A DNA stretch of 64,000 nucleotides from Pseudideonella sakaiensis (GTDB taxonomy: Bacteria > Pseudomonadota > Gammaproteobacteria > Burkholderiales > Burkholderiaceae_C), in NCBI RefSeq assembly GCF_001293525.1, contig NZ_BBYR01000085.1:16197-80196 (forward strand), given 5' to 3'. A program made the translations under genes and the position numbers. Shown here piece by piece: positions 44,480-53,320 of this stretch. The notes below the pieces were generated by a model, which was not told the origin of the DNA, did not search any database, and saw only the letters and a program-made list of their open reading frames with translations. Numbering within the stretch: position 1 is the stretch's first letter; the number at the start of each line of letters is the position of its first letter.

Positions 44480-44986
44480 ATGACCGCCCGACTCAGCCGC
44501 GCCGCCGCCGATGCGCGCGACGACATCCTTCGCTCCCTCAAGGCCGACCACCGCCGCGTGCGCAAGGCCTACCGTGACGCCCAGGCGCTGGACCCGGCGA
44601 AGGAGCCCGAGGCCTACGTGGGCCTCGTCGAGCAGGTGCTGGCCGAGCTCACGGTCCACGCCGAGCTCGAGGAGAGCCTGCTCTACCCGGCGGCCCGCGC
44701 GGTGGTGGAAGACCCCGGCCTGATCGACGAGGCCGAGGTCGAGCACGAGTCGATGAAGACGCTGATCAGCCAGATCCAGGGACTGGACCTCGGCGACCCC
44801 AAGTACCAGGCCCGCTTCGTGGTGCTCTGCGAGTACGTGATCCACCACGTGAAGGAGGAGGAACACGAGCTCTTCACCGAGCTGGAAGGCGTCCGGCTGG
44901 ACTGGGAGAGCCTGGCCGCCCAGATGCGCGAGCGGCGCGCCGCGCTCGGCGGCGAGCCGGTGGAAACGGAGACCGCCGCGGCCTGA
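44480..44986 (+). CDS. Hemerythrin HHE-domain protein
   Basis: The 168-residue protein carries a hemerythrin-like di-iron domain with His/Glu ligands: KADHRRVRK, HAELEESLLYP, EVEHESMK and YVIHHVKEEEHELF. Such cytoplasmic proteins bind O2 or NO or handle iron under stress. GGAG precedes the ATG. It is divergent from rpoN and has the best sigma-54 element of the set. Confidence 0.9.
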   Translation: MTARLSRAAADARDDILRSLKADHRRVRKAYRDAQALDPAKEPEAYVGLVEQVLAELTVHAELEESLLYPAARAVVEDPGLIDEAEVEHESMKTLISQIQGLDLGDPKYQARFVVLCEYVIHHVKEEEHELFTELEGVRLDWESLAAQMRERRAALGGEPVETETAAA

Positions 44987-45054
44987 GCCCCGGCACGCAG
45001 CGACGCGCGCGGCAGCCCCCCGGCCGCCGCGCGCGGCGTCGCGGCCGGTCCGGC

Positions 45055-47250
45055 TCAGGCCGCGCGCCCGAGCGACGGCGCCGGCCCGATGCCGAACACG
45101 TCCTCGAACTGCGCCGCCGGCATCGGCCGGCCGAACAGGTAGCCCTGGCCCTCGCTGCAGCCGGCCATGCGCAGGTGCTCGCGCTGGCTCGGCTTCTCGA
45201 CGCCCTCGGCCACCGTCGCCAGGCCGAAGTGCGAGGCCATGTCGAGGATGGAGCGCACCAGCGCGGCATCCCGGCCCGAGGCCAGCATGCCGTTGACGAA
45301 GCTGCGGTCGATCTTGAGCCGCGTCAGCGGGTAGCTGCGCAGCAGGCCGAGCGACGCATAGCCGGTGCCGAAGTCGTCGAAGGCGATGCCGACGCCGAGC
45401 GAGCGCAGCCCCTGCAGCGTGCGCAGCATCAGCTCGTCGTGGTCGAGCACGATGTTCTCGGTGACCTCGAGCTCGAGCGCCTCGGGCGGCAGGTCGTGCC
45501 GACGCAGCACCCGCCGCACCTCCTCGACCAGGTCGGCGACGTGGAACTGCGCCGCGAACAGGTTGACGCCCATCCGCATGCGCGGCACGCCGAGGCGGCG
45601 CCAGCGGGCGGCCTGCGCGCAGGCCTCCTCCAGCACCCAGAAGCCGACGACCGCGGCGAGCGGTCCGCCTTCCAGCGCCGGCAGGAAGGCCGCCGGCGAC
45701 AGCAGGCCGCGCTGCGGATGGCGCCAGCGCAGCAGCGCCTCGGCCCCCGTCAGCAGCCCGTCCTCCAGGTTCACCTGCGGCTGGTAGAACAGCACGAACT
45801 CGCCCTCGCCGACCGCGCGGTGCAGTTCCATCCCGTACAGGCGGCGTGCCTCGGCCTCCATGCGCAGCGCGGTGACGAAGACGACGTGCCGGCCCCGGCC
45901 GATCGCCTTCGCGCGGAACAGCGCGAGATCGGCATTGCCGATCAGCTCCAGCGCCTCGCGCGCATGGTCCGGCGCCAGCGCCACGCCGCCGCTGGCCGCG
46001 AGGCGGATCTCGTGCGGGCCGACCTCGACCGGCTCGGCCAGTCCGTCCAGCAGGCGCTCCGCGGTGGCCTCGGCGTCGCGCAGCTCGGTCACCCCGGGCA
46101 GCAGCACGGCGAACTCGTCGCCGCCGATGCGCGCGACCTGCGCCTGCGGGCCCGCCAGGCGCTGCAGCCGCGTGGCCACCACCTTCAGCACCTCGTCGCC
46201 GGTCGGGTGGCCGAGCGTGTCGTTGATGTCCTTGAAGCCGTCGAGGTCGATCATCACCAGCCCGGCCGAGCCCGAGGCCAGCAGGCACTGTTCGGTGCTG
46301 CGGTAGAAGGCGGCCCGGTTCGCCAGGCCGGTGAGCATGTCGGTGGTCGCCATGCGCTGCAGTTCCGCGTCGCGCCGCTGCACCTCGGTCAGGTCCTCCA
46401 GGTGGGCATTGAAGGTGACGCGCCCGCCCTCGCGCCAGCAGAAGAAGGACAGGCCCATCACGAACTCGCTGCCGTCGGCGCGACGGCCGGTCAGGCGGTC
46501 GGGCAGGTCCAGTCCGTCGCAGGTGCCGGCCGCCGCCGCGCGCCGGATCAGCGCCTCCACCAGCCCCTGCTGCGCCGGCGCGACCAGGTCGGTCACGGGC
46601 CGGCCCGCGCCCTCGTCCTCGCGGTAGCCATGCAGCCGGGCGGCCGCGGCATTCCAGGCCACGAGCTGCCCGTCCTGGTCGAACCAGACGACGGCCGTCG
46701 GCGAGTTGCGGGCGAACTCCTCGAAGGGACGGCGGCGCTGCTCGGTGGAGATCTCGAGCCGGCGCAGCTCGAGCCGGTCGGCGGCCATGCGCGCGAGGGC
46801 CTTGAGGCGCTCGATCTCCTCGGCGTCGAAGTCGCGCGGACGGGTGTCGATCACGCACAGCGCGCCCAGCGGCTGGCCCTCGGGCGAGCTCAGCGGCACC
46901 CCGGCATAGAAGCGCAGCGAGGTCGGCCCGGTCACCAGCGGGTTGTCGTGGAAGCGCTCGTCCAGCCGCGCGTCCGGCACGATCATCACGCCGTCGCGCG
47001 TGATCGCATGCGCGCAGAAGGACACGTCGCGGCCCATGTCCACGGGCAGGCCTTCCCAGCCGGTGGCGGCCGCGAAGAAGACGTGGTCGGAGCCGATCAG
47101 GTTCACCGCGGCCACCGGCACGTCGAAGATGCGCGTCAGCAGCTGCACCACGGGGTCGAGCGAAGGCAAGGGGCGGGTGCTGCCCAGGCCATAGGCCGCC
47201 AGCGCGGCCTGCCGGTCGGATTCATCCGCCAGCGGTGGGGGACACTTCAT
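45055..47250 (-). CDS. GAF-PAS-GGDEF-EAL c-di-GMP signalling protein
   Basis: The 731-residue cytoplasmic protein has an N-terminal GAF domain (about residues 25-180; FCAHAITRDGVMIVPDA, GALCVIDTRPR), a PAS domain (about 190-305), a GGDEF domain with intact ARIGGDEFAVL (about 400) and an EAL domain with GAEALLRWRHP and DDFGTGYASLGLLRSY. Likely a dual-domain cyclase/phosphodiesterase controlled by a small ligand. The ATG at 47250 follows a possible sigma-70 promoter. It shows no sigma-54 or sigma-28 site. Confidence 0.93.
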   Translation of the reverse strand: MKCPPPLADESDRQAALAAYGLGSTRPLPSLDPVVQLLTRIFDVPVAAVNLIGSDHVFFAAATGWEGLPVDMGRDVSFCAHAITRDGVMIVPDARLDERFHDNPLVTGPTSLRFYAGVPLSSPEGQPLGALCVIDTRPRDFDAEEIERLKALARMAADRLELRRLEISTEQRRRPFEEFARNSPTAVVWFDQDGQLVAWNAAAARLHGYREDEGAGRPVTDLVAPAQQGLVEALIRRAAAAGTCDGLDLPDRLTGRRADGSEFVMGLSFFCWREGGRVTFNAHLEDLTEVQRRDAELQRMATTDMLTGLANRAAFYRSTEQCLLASGSAGLVMIDLDGFKDINDTLGHPTGDEVLKVVATRLQRLAGPQAQVARIGGDEFAVLLPGVTELRDAEATAERLLDGLAEPVEVGPHEIRLAASGGVALAPDHAREALELIGNADLALFRAKAIGRGRHVVFVTALRMEAEARRLYGMELHRAVGEGEFVLFYQPQVNLEDGLLTGAEALLRWRHPQRGLLSPAAFLPALEGGPLAAVVGFWVLEEACAQAARWRRLGVPRMRMGVNLFAAQFHVADLVEEVRRVLRRHDLPPEALELEVTENIVLDHDELMLRTLQGLRSLGVGIAFDDFGTGYASLGLLRSYPLTRLKIDRSFVNGMLASGRDAALVRSILDMASHFGLATVAEGVEKPSQREHLRMAGCSEGQGYLFGRPMPAAQFEDVFGIGPAPSLGRAA

Positions 47251-47320
47251 GGAGTCACTCCTCGTCTGCGAAGGGAGAAGGCTCGACACAACGGCCCGTC
47301 GAGGTCGGTCACGCCGGCCC

Positions 47321-47350
47321 AACATAGCAGGCGCGACGCGTGCCTGTCAC
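47321..47350 (-). promoter_or_regulatory. Possible sigma-70 promoter of the GAF-PAS-GGDEF-EAL gene
   Basis: On the minus strand GTGACA and TATGTT are separated by 18 bp, 71 bp upstream of the start. Confidence 0.35.
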
Positions 47351-47472
47351 CTGTCAGCTTCGACAGTCCGCCAAAGACCCCGGTGCGGTCCGGCCACGGC
47401 AAGTTCGGAAGAATCCGCGTTCAGCGCGCGAAGCGTGACCCGGCCGCACGAAGGCGGCCGCCCTTCCCGACC

Positions 47473-48435
47473 ATGCCCCCTGCCCAGCCCCTTCCCGGCG
47501 CCGCCGCGGCCGATGCCGGCGGACCCTGCGTGTACTACGACGGCGGCTGCCCGCTGTGCCGCGCCGAGATCGCGGCCTACCGCCAGGCCGATGCCGGCGC
47601 GCGGCTGCGCTTCGTCGATGCCCAGGCCTGCCCGGCCGAGGCGCTGGGCGGCGACCTCGCGCGCGGTGACGCGCTGGCGCGCCTGCACGTGCGGCGCGCC
47701 GACGGCCGCCTGGTGCAGGGCGCGGCCGCCTTCGTCGAGGTCTGGGCGGCCCTGCCGCGCTGGGCCGCACTGGCCCGGCTGGCGCGCCTGCCCGGGGTGC
47801 TGCCGCTGCTCGACCTCGGCTACGCCGGCTTCCTGCGGCTGCGGCCCTGGTGGCGGCCGGCCGCCCACCCGATCGATGCGCTGCCGTTGCCGCTGCGCCG
47901 CGCGCTGCGGACCGACCATGCCGGCGAGACCGGTGCGGTGATGATCTACCGGGGGGTGCTGGCCGTCACGCGCGACCCGGCGCTGCGCGCGTTCGCGGCC
48001 GAACACCTCGCGACCGAGGCCCGGCACCTGGCCGAGATGGACGCGACGGTGCCCGCACGCTGGCGCAGCCGGCTGCTGCCCTGCTGGCGCCTCGCGGGCT
48101 GGCTGACCGGCGCGCTGCCGGCCCTCGCGGGGCAGCGCGCGGTGCATGCCACGGTGCAGGCGGTGGAGACCTTCGTGGACCGGCACTACGGCGAGCAGCT
48201 CGCGCAGATCGACGCCGTGCTCGGGGCGGCCGATGGCTCGATGCAGCCCGGCCCCGAGCGGGCGGCCCTGGTCCCGCTGCGCGAGCTGCTGGCGCGCTGC
48301 CGCGCCGACGAGGTCGCCCACCGCGACGACGCCGGCGCGCGCTGGGATGGCCGGCCGGGCCGGCTGCTCGCGCTGTGGTGCGCGCTGGTGGCAGGCGGTT
48401 CCGCAGGGGCCGTGGCGGTCTGCCGCCGGGTGTGA
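47473..48435 (+). CDS. coq7: Fusion of a DUF393 (DCC) thiol-disulfide domain to Coq7 demethoxyubiquinone hydroxylase
   Basis: The 320-residue protein starts with a DUF393/DCC domain (about residues 16-130) with the motif VYYDGGCPLCRAEI. The remainder is Coq7, which hydroxylates 3-demethoxyubiquinone in ubiquinone synthesis. The di-iron ligands are visible: Glu in DHAGETGAV, Glu and His in TEARHLAEM, Glu in QAVETFVDRH, Glu and His in RADEVAHRD. Coq7 is normally about 200 residues and stand-alone, so the fusion is notable; no frame interruption or stop separates the domains. The Coq7 part is complete. Confidence 0.88.
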   Translation: MPPAQPLPGAAAADAGGPCVYYDGGCPLCRAEIAAYRQADAGARLRFVDAQACPAEALGGDLARGDALARLHVRRADGRLVQGAAAFVEVWAALPRWAALARLARLPGVLPLLDLGYAGFLRLRPWWRPAAHPIDALPLPLRRALRTDHAGETGAVMIYRGVLAVTRDPALRAFAAEHLATEARHLAEMDATVPARWRSRLLPCWRLAGWLTGALPALAGQRAVHATVQAVETFVDRHYGEQLAQIDAVLGAADGSMQPGPERAALVPLRELLARCRADEVAHRDDAGARWDGRPGRLLALWCALVAGGSAGAVAVCRRV

Positions 48436-48463
48436 TGCGGCGGGTACCCCGGCGCGCGCGGCG

Positions 48464-50791
48464 CTAAGCCGGCCGCGCCCGGCCCAGCAGCCGCAGGCCG
48501 TTCAGCACCACCAGCAGGCTCGCCCCCATGTCGGCGAACACCGCCATCCACATCGTGGCGTTGCCGAAGACGGCCAGGCCCAGGAAGACGGCCTTGATGC
48601 CGAGCGCCAGCGCGATGTTCTGCCACAGCACCGCGTGCGTCGCCCGCGACAGCCTCACCACCTCGGCGATGCGGCGCAGGTCGTCGTTCATCACCACCAC
48701 GTCGGCCGCCTCCATCGCGGTGTCGGTGCCCGCGGCGCCCATGGCCACGCCGATGTCGGCCTGCGCCAGCGCCGGCGCATCGTTGATGCCGTCGCCGACC
48801 ATCGCCGTCGGCCCGAGCTCGCGCTGCAGGGCCCGGATCGCTTCGAGCTTGTGCTGCGGCAGCAGGTGGCCGCGCGCCTGGTCGATGCCGGCCTCGCGTG
48901 CCATCGCGCTCGCCGTGGCCGGGTTGTCCCCGCTCAGCAGGATGGGCGTGATGCCGAGCGCCCGCAGCTCGGCCACCGCCTCGCGCGAGGACGGCTTGAG
49001 GCTGTCGGCCACCGCGAACAGCGCGAGGACCTGCCCGGGGCCGGCCAGCAGGGTCACGGTCCGCCCGGCGGCCTCGTGCGGCTGCAGGCGCGCCTCGAGG
49101 GCCGGCGAGCCCAGGCCCCGTTCCTCGATCAGCCGGTGGTTGCCGAGCACGTAGCTCACCGAGCCGACGGTGGCCTGCACGCCCCGGCCCGGCAGGGCTG
49201 TGAACGCCTCCGCCTCGGCGCGGGTGGGCGGGAGCCCGGCGGCGATCGCCTTCGACACCGGGTGATCGGAATGACGCGCGAGCACCGCGGCGATGTGCGC
49301 GGCCGTCGCCGCATCGGTGGCCGGATCGAGCAGCGACCAGTCGACGAGCCGCGGCTTGCCCTCGGTGAGCGTGCCGGTCTTGTCCAGGGCGATGGCCCTG
49401 AGCTTGCGGGCCTCTTCGAGGTAGATGCCGCCCTTGACGAGGATGCCGCGGCGCGCCGCCGACGCGAGTCCGCTGACCAGGGTCACCGGCGTGGAGATCA
49501 CGAGGGCACAGGGGCAGGCGATGACGAGCAGCACCAGCGCCTTGTAGATTGCCTGCAGCCCGGTCCATCCCAGCAGCGCGGGGCCGAGCAGCGCGACGGC
49601 CAGTGCGATGGCGAAGACGAGCGGCGTGTACAGCGCCGCGAAGCGGTCCACGAGGCCCTGCGTCGGCGCCCGCGTGGCCTGCGCCTGCTCCACGGCATGG
49701 ATGATGCGTGCCAGCGTCGAGCCCGACGCCGGCGCCGTGACCTCGAACTCGAAGCTGCTCGTTTGGTTGAGGGTCCCGGCGAAGACGGGATCGCCGGCGG
49801 ACTTGTCCACCGGGAGGCTCTCGCCGGTGACGGGCGCCTGGTCGATGCTGGTCCGGCCCGCACGCAGCACGCCGTCCATCGGCACCCGCTCGCCCGGCTT
49901 GACGCGCAGCCAGGCCCCGACGGGAATGCCGGCCACCGGCCGGCGCAGCCAGCCACCATCGGCCTGCCGCACCTCCGCGTCCTCCGGCGCCAGGGACAGC
50001 AGCGCCTGGATGGCGTTGCGCGCGCGGTCCACCGCGCGGGCCTCGATCGCCTCGGCGAGGGCGTACAGCGCCATCACCATCGCCGCTTCCGGCCATTGCC
50101 CGATCGCGAAGGCACCGGTCACCGCCACGGTCATCAGCGCGTTGATGTTCAGGCGGCCACGCCGCAGCGCCAGCAGGCCCTTCCTGTAGACGTCGAAGCC
50201 GGCCAGCCCGACCGCGACGGCGGCCAGGGCCAGGCCGGCACCGCGCCACACCGTCGTCTCGGGCGCGAGGAAGCCGACGAGTTCGGCGCCGAGGGCCAGC
50301 ATCAGCGCCGCGGCGAGCGCCGGCCACCGGGCGCGCACGGGCGCGTGGCCGTGGCCGTCATCGCCCTGCGCCGCCGCTTCGACCGGCTGCGGATCGAAGC
50401 CGGCGCGGCGCACCGCCGCCAGCGCCGGGGCCAGGGCCGGCTCGTCGGCATCGACGGTCAGCAGCCGCTGGCCGAGCTGGAAACCCAGTCCGCGGATGCC
50501 GGCGATGCCCTCCAGCGCACGCCGGATCTCGGCCTCCTCGGCGGCGCAGTCCATCGTCGAGATCCGGAAGCGGTGTCCGCGCGCCGGCGGCCCGGTGCGG
50601 CGCGTCGGCGCCTCGGCGACGCCGCAGGCGCCGCAGCCGTCGTCGACGCCGTCGGCCGGGGCGGCGCGGCCACCGCGGTGGGCGTGCGGCGTGGCGCCGG
50701 TGGGCGCGTGTCCGTGTCCGTGATCGTGATCGTGATCGTGATCGTGATCGTGATCGTGGGCGTGGGCGTGGGCGGTGTGGTCGTGGTGCAC
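48464..50791 (-). CDS. Heavy-metal P1B-type ATPase (Zn/Cd/Pb exporter) with N-terminal His tract
   Basis: The 775-residue transporter exports divalent metals. From GTG 50791 it has a His/Asp tract (about residues 1-40), a CGAC site, a heavy-metal-associated domain with MDC rather than CxxC (STMDCAAEE), transmembrane CPC (IACPCAL, about 425), phosphorylation motif DKTGTLT (about 466) and GDGINDAPAL. The ATG at 50821 is rejected because it overlaps the promoter -10. The 3' hairpin region is short. The gene is divergent from a CadR-like regulator that probably controls it. Confidence 0.94.
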   Translation of the reverse strand: MHHDHTAHAHAHDHDHDHDHDHDHGHGHAPTGATPHAHRGGRAAPADGVDDGCGACGVAEAPTRRTGPPARGHRFRISTMDCAAEEAEIRRALEGIAGIRGLGFQLGQRLLTVDADEPALAPALAAVRRAGFDPQPVEAAAQGDDGHGHAPVRARWPALAAALMLALGAELVGFLAPETTVWRGAGLALAAVAVGLAGFDVYRKGLLALRRGRLNINALMTVAVTGAFAIGQWPEAAMVMALYALAEAIEARAVDRARNAIQALLSLAPEDAEVRQADGGWLRRPVAGIPVGAWLRVKPGERVPMDGVLRAGRTSIDQAPVTGESLPVDKSAGDPVFAGTLNQTSSFEFEVTAPASGSTLARIIHAVEQAQATRAPTQGLVDRFAALYTPLVFAIALAVALLGPALLGWTGLQAIYKALVLLVIACPCALVISTPVTLVSGLASAARRGILVKGGIYLEEARKLRAIALDKTGTLTEGKPRLVDWSLLDPATDAATAAHIAAVLARHSDHPVSKAIAAGLPPTRAEAEAFTALPGRGVQATVGSVSYVLGNHRLIEERGLGSPALEARLQPHEAAGRTVTLLAGPGQVLALFAVADSLKPSSREAVAELRALGITPILLSGDNPATASAMAREAGIDQARGHLLPQHKLEAIRALQRELGPTAMVGDGINDAPALAQADIGVAMGAAGTDTAMEAADVVVMNDDLRRIAEVVRLSRATHAVLWQNIALALGIKAVFLGLAVFGNATMWMAVFADMGASLLVVLNGLRLLGRARPA
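50721..50774. repeat. Tandem hexanucleotide repeats encoding an Asp-His / Ala-His tract
   Basis: Six TGATCG units (50721-50756) are followed by three TGGGCG units (50757-50774). On the minus strand they encode alternating His with Asp and Ala at the ATPase N-terminus. Unit-number changes keep the frame. Confidence 0.85.
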
Positions 50792-50819
50792 GGAAGGAAT
50801 CCTCGTTGACCTTGCCGCC

Positions 50820-50850
50820 ATTGCAAACCCTGTAGCGGGTGTAGAGTCAA
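50820..50850 (-). promoter_or_regulatory. MerR-type promoter/operator of the P-type ATPase gene
   Basis: The minus strand has TTGACT (50850-50845), a 19-bp spacer and TGCAAT (50825-50820). The spacer contains the imperfect dyad typical of CadR/ZntR operators (ACTCTAC and CTACAGGGT arms). A 19-bp spacer is the MerR-family hallmark. Confidence 0.8.
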
Positions 50851-50887
50851 GTCCCCTTCCCTGCCAGGGTTCCGACGAGAAACCGCG

Positions 50888-51331
50888 ATGAAGATCGGCG
50901 CGCTGTCCGAAGCCACGAGCACCCCCGTCGAGACGATCCGCTTCTACGAGCGGGAGGGCCTGCTGCCGCCGCCGGCGCGGGCCGAGAACAACTACCGCCA
51001 GTACCTGCCGTCCCATGGGGAGCGGCTGGCCTTCATCCGCCAGTGCCGCAACCTGGACATGACGCTCGACGAGATCCGGTCGCTGATCGCGCTGCGCGAA
51101 TCGCCGGCGCCGGACTGCGGCGCGGTCAACGCCCTGCTCGACCAGCACATCGGCCACGTCGCCGACCGGATCCGCGAGCTGCGCGCGCTGAAGAAGGAGC
51201 TCGAGGCGCTGCGCGCACGCTGCGCCGCCCCGCACCCGCTGGCCGAATGCGGCATCCTCGAGGGCCTGGACCAGGCGGCCGTGGCGCCGGCGGCACCGGC
51301 CACGCGCAGGCACGTCCACGGCACGCACTGA
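50888..51331 (+). CDS. cadR: CadR/PbrR-like MerR-family metal sensor
   Basis: The 147-residue MerR regulator has an N-terminal winged helix (KIGALSEATSTPVETIRFYEREGLLPPP) and a dimerisation helix. Metal-binding Cys77, Cys112 and Cys121 match the CadR/PbrR positions (77, 112, 119), with a two-residue wider last spacing. The C-terminal RRHVHGTH gives extra His ligands as in CadR. It most likely activates the divergent ATPase in response to cadmium, lead or zinc by realigning its 19-bp-spacer promoter. Confidence 0.9.
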   Translation: MKIGALSEATSTPVETIRFYEREGLLPPPARAENNYRQYLPSHGERLAFIRQCRNLDMTLDEIRSLIALRESPAPDCGAVNALLDQHIGHVADRIRELRALKKELEALRARCAAPHPLAECGILEGLDQAAVAPAAPATRRHVHGTH

Positions 51332-51337
51332 GCGTGT

Positions 51338-51370
51338 GAGCGCCCCCAGGGCCGGGCGATGCCCGTCCCA
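51338..51370. repeat. First copy of a 33-bp GC-rich repeat
   Basis: A sequence of the form GAGCGCC-CCCAGGGCCGGGCG-GCCCG-CCC recurs at 53254-53286 with one indel and few changes. The copies flank the czcI and czcC genes. Confidence 0.4.
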
Positions 51371-51466
51371 CCCCCCGCGGGGGTCCAGAGAACTCGGGGC
51401 GGCCCGGCGCTTTCCTGAGCGACGCTCCCCACCGCGCGCGGCCACCAGCCGCTACACTGCGCGCCC

Positions 51467-51829
51467 ATGCGTCGCTGGCTCGCCATCCTGCTGCTGGTGC
51501 TGCTGCCGACCCAGCTGTCCTGGGCGGTGGTGGCCGACTACTGCGCCCACGAGACCGGCGCCGGCGCAGACCATGTCGGGCACCACGACCACGACGTGCA
51601 CGCCCACGCACCCGCGCCGATGGGTGACGTCGATCCCGCTGCAGACACCGGTCCCTCGGGCGACATCGACTGCGGGCACTGCCACGGCCACTGCACTGGC
51701 CTGCCCGTGGCGGGCACCGGCGCCCCGCTCGACGGGCCGCGCACCACGCCCGCGCCCGCCGGCAACGCCCCTTGCGCGGCCGCCGTCGCGGCCCCGCCCG
51801 AACGCCCCCAGTGGGCACGCCTCGCCTGA
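51467..51829 (+). CDS. CzcI-like periplasmic protein of a cation efflux operon
   Basis: The 120-residue precursor has a signal peptide (RRWLAILLLVLLPTQLSWAVVA) followed by His-rich metal-binding segments (DHVGHHDHDVHAHA) and a CGHCHGHC motif. This is the layout of CzcI-type proteins that head czcCBA operons and tune expression or bind metal. A TACACT -10-like element (51453-51458) ends only 8 bp before the ATG, so the mRNA may be nearly leaderless. Confidence 0.78.
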   Translation: MRRWLAILLLVLLPTQLSWAVVADYCAHETGAGADHVGHHDHDVHAHAPAPMGDVDPAADTGPSGDIDCGHCHGHCTGLPVAGTGAPLDGPRTTPAPAGNAPCAAAVAAPPERPQWARLA

Positions 51830-51977
51830 TCGGCGAGGCGGGTTCGACCTTCCCCTGAATTCCGTCCGCGCCTGAGCGCGCCGCCGCAGTTCGCCTGCGC
51901 CGGCCCGCCCGGGCCGGCGCGCCCGTGCGGGCGCGTCTCGCCGATCTCCCGTGTCCCCTTCCCCACTGGAGCATCGG

Positions 51978-53255
51978 ATGCATCCGAGAACACGAACGAC
52001 GAACCGCGTGCGGCGGGCCCTGCTGGCCGCGCTGCTCGCTGCCGCCGCGGCCAGCGCGTCGGCCCAGGCCCCTGACGCAGCGGCAGCGGCAACGCCGCCT
52101 GTCAGCCCGCCGCCGCTCAAGGACCTCTTCGACGCGGCCTGGTCGCGCCAGCCCGAAGCACGGGCGCTGCAGGCTCGACGCGACGCCGTGCAGGCGCGGC
52201 GCCGCGCCGCCGACGCCTGGACGCCCGAGCCGCCGGCCTTCGAAGCCCGCCACCAGACCGACCGCCTCACCCGCAACGACGGCGCGCGTGAGCTCGAGGT
52301 CGGCATGGCCGTGCCGCTGTGGCTGCCCGGCGAGCGCCAGGGCAGCGCGGCGCTCGCCGATGCCGAGGCCGTGGCCGCCGAGAGCCGCGCCGGCGCCGCC
52401 CGCCTGCGCGTGGCGGCCGCCGTGCGGGACGCGTGGTGGGCCTGGCAGCGCGCCGGCGTGGAGCTCGAGCTGGCGCGCGGCCAGCTCGACAGCGCACGCC
52501 GCATCGCCGCCGACGTCGCGCGCCGGGCCCAGGCCGGTGACATGGCACGCGCCGACCAGCACCAGGCCGAGGGCGCTGCGGCCGCGGCCGAGGCAGCCGT
52601 GGCGCTGGCGGAGGCCTCCCTGGCCGCGGCGCATCGGCAGATCGAGGTGCTGTCCGGGATCGCGCCGCCCCGGCCGGCCACCGCGCCGGCCTCCGAACCG
52701 GAGCCCACGGGCACTGACAGCGCGGTGCACCCGGTCCTGGCTGAACTGCAGGACCGATGGGACGTCGCTGAACGCGCAGCGGCGCTCGCCGCCACGCAGT
52801 CCCGCGCCCATCCCGAGCTGACGCTGGCAACGACGCGCGACCGTGGCGCCAGCGGCGAGCGCTACGGGCAGACCGTGACGCTGGCGCTGCGCATCCCCTT
52901 CGGCGACGGCCCTCGCCACGACGGCCGCGTCGCGAGCGCACGCGCGGACGCGCTCGAGGCGCAGGCCCAGCTGGAACTCGACCGCATGCGCCTGCAGGCG
53001 GAGCGCGATGCCGCGCGGGCGCGCGTCGGGGCGGCCCGCACCCAGCGGGCCGCTGCCGAGCGCCGCGCCGCACTGGCGCGGGAGACACGCGGCTTCTTCG
53101 AGAAGTCCTTCCGCCTCGGCGAGACCGACCTGCCGACGCGGCTGCGCATCGAAGCGGAAGCCGCCGAGGCCGAGCGCCAGGCCGCCCGCAGCCGCATCGA
53201 ACTGGCCGCCGCGGTCTCCGCGTGGCGACAGGCGCTGGGCCTGCTGCCGCAATGA
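51978..53255 (+). CDS. czcC: CzcC-like outer-membrane factor
   Basis: The 425-residue TolC-type protein has a signal peptide and long helical hairpins rich in Ala, Glu and Arg, with internally repeated ARAL/ARAQ patterns. It forms the outer-membrane duct of the CzcCBA RND pump. Start at ATG 51978 (TGGAG upstream); an ATG at 51951 precedes but has no site. The stop overlaps a repeat copy that contains another ATG (53252). Confidence 0.86.
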   Translation: MHPRTRTTNRVRRALLAALLAAAAASASAQAPDAAAAATPPVSPPPLKDLFDAAWSRQPEARALQARRDAVQARRRAADAWTPEPPAFEARHQTDRLTRNDGARELEVGMAVPLWLPGERQGSAALADAEAVAAESRAGAARLRVAAAVRDAWWAWQRAGVELELARGQLDSARRIAADVARRAQAGDMARADQHQAEGAAAAAEAAVALAEASLAAAHRQIEVLSGIAPPRPATAPASEPEPTGTDSAVHPVLAELQDRWDVAERAAALAATQSRAHPELTLATTRDRGASGERYGQTVTLALRIPFGDGPRHDGRVASARADALEAQAQLELDRMRLQAERDAARARVGAARTQRAAAERRAALARETRGFFEKSFRLGETDLPTRLRIEAEAAEAERQAARSRIELAAAVSAWRQALGLLPQ

Positions 53256-53286
53256 GCGCCTCCCAGGGCCGGGCGTCGCCCGCCCC
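53254..53286. repeat. Second copy of the 33-bp GC-rich repeat
   Basis: Similar to 51338-51370. It carries the out-of-family ATG at 53252, which argues for choosing ATG 53321 as start of the next gene. Confidence 0.4.
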
Positions 53287-53320
53287 GCCCGACACCCCCT
53301 CCCTTCTTCGCACACCCGTC

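Noticed and set aside
50721..50774. CRISPR-like or direct-repeat array
   Set aside because: Units are six bases without spacers and are in-frame codon repeats.
50791..50821. ATG 50821 as start of the P-type ATPase
   Set aside because: It overlaps the predicted -10 box, so the mRNA would start downstream of it.
53252..53320. ATG 53252 as start of the protein between czcC and czcB
   Set aside because: It lies in a repeat copy and precedes the signal peptide by 23 non-conserved residues; ATG 53321 starts directly at the signal.
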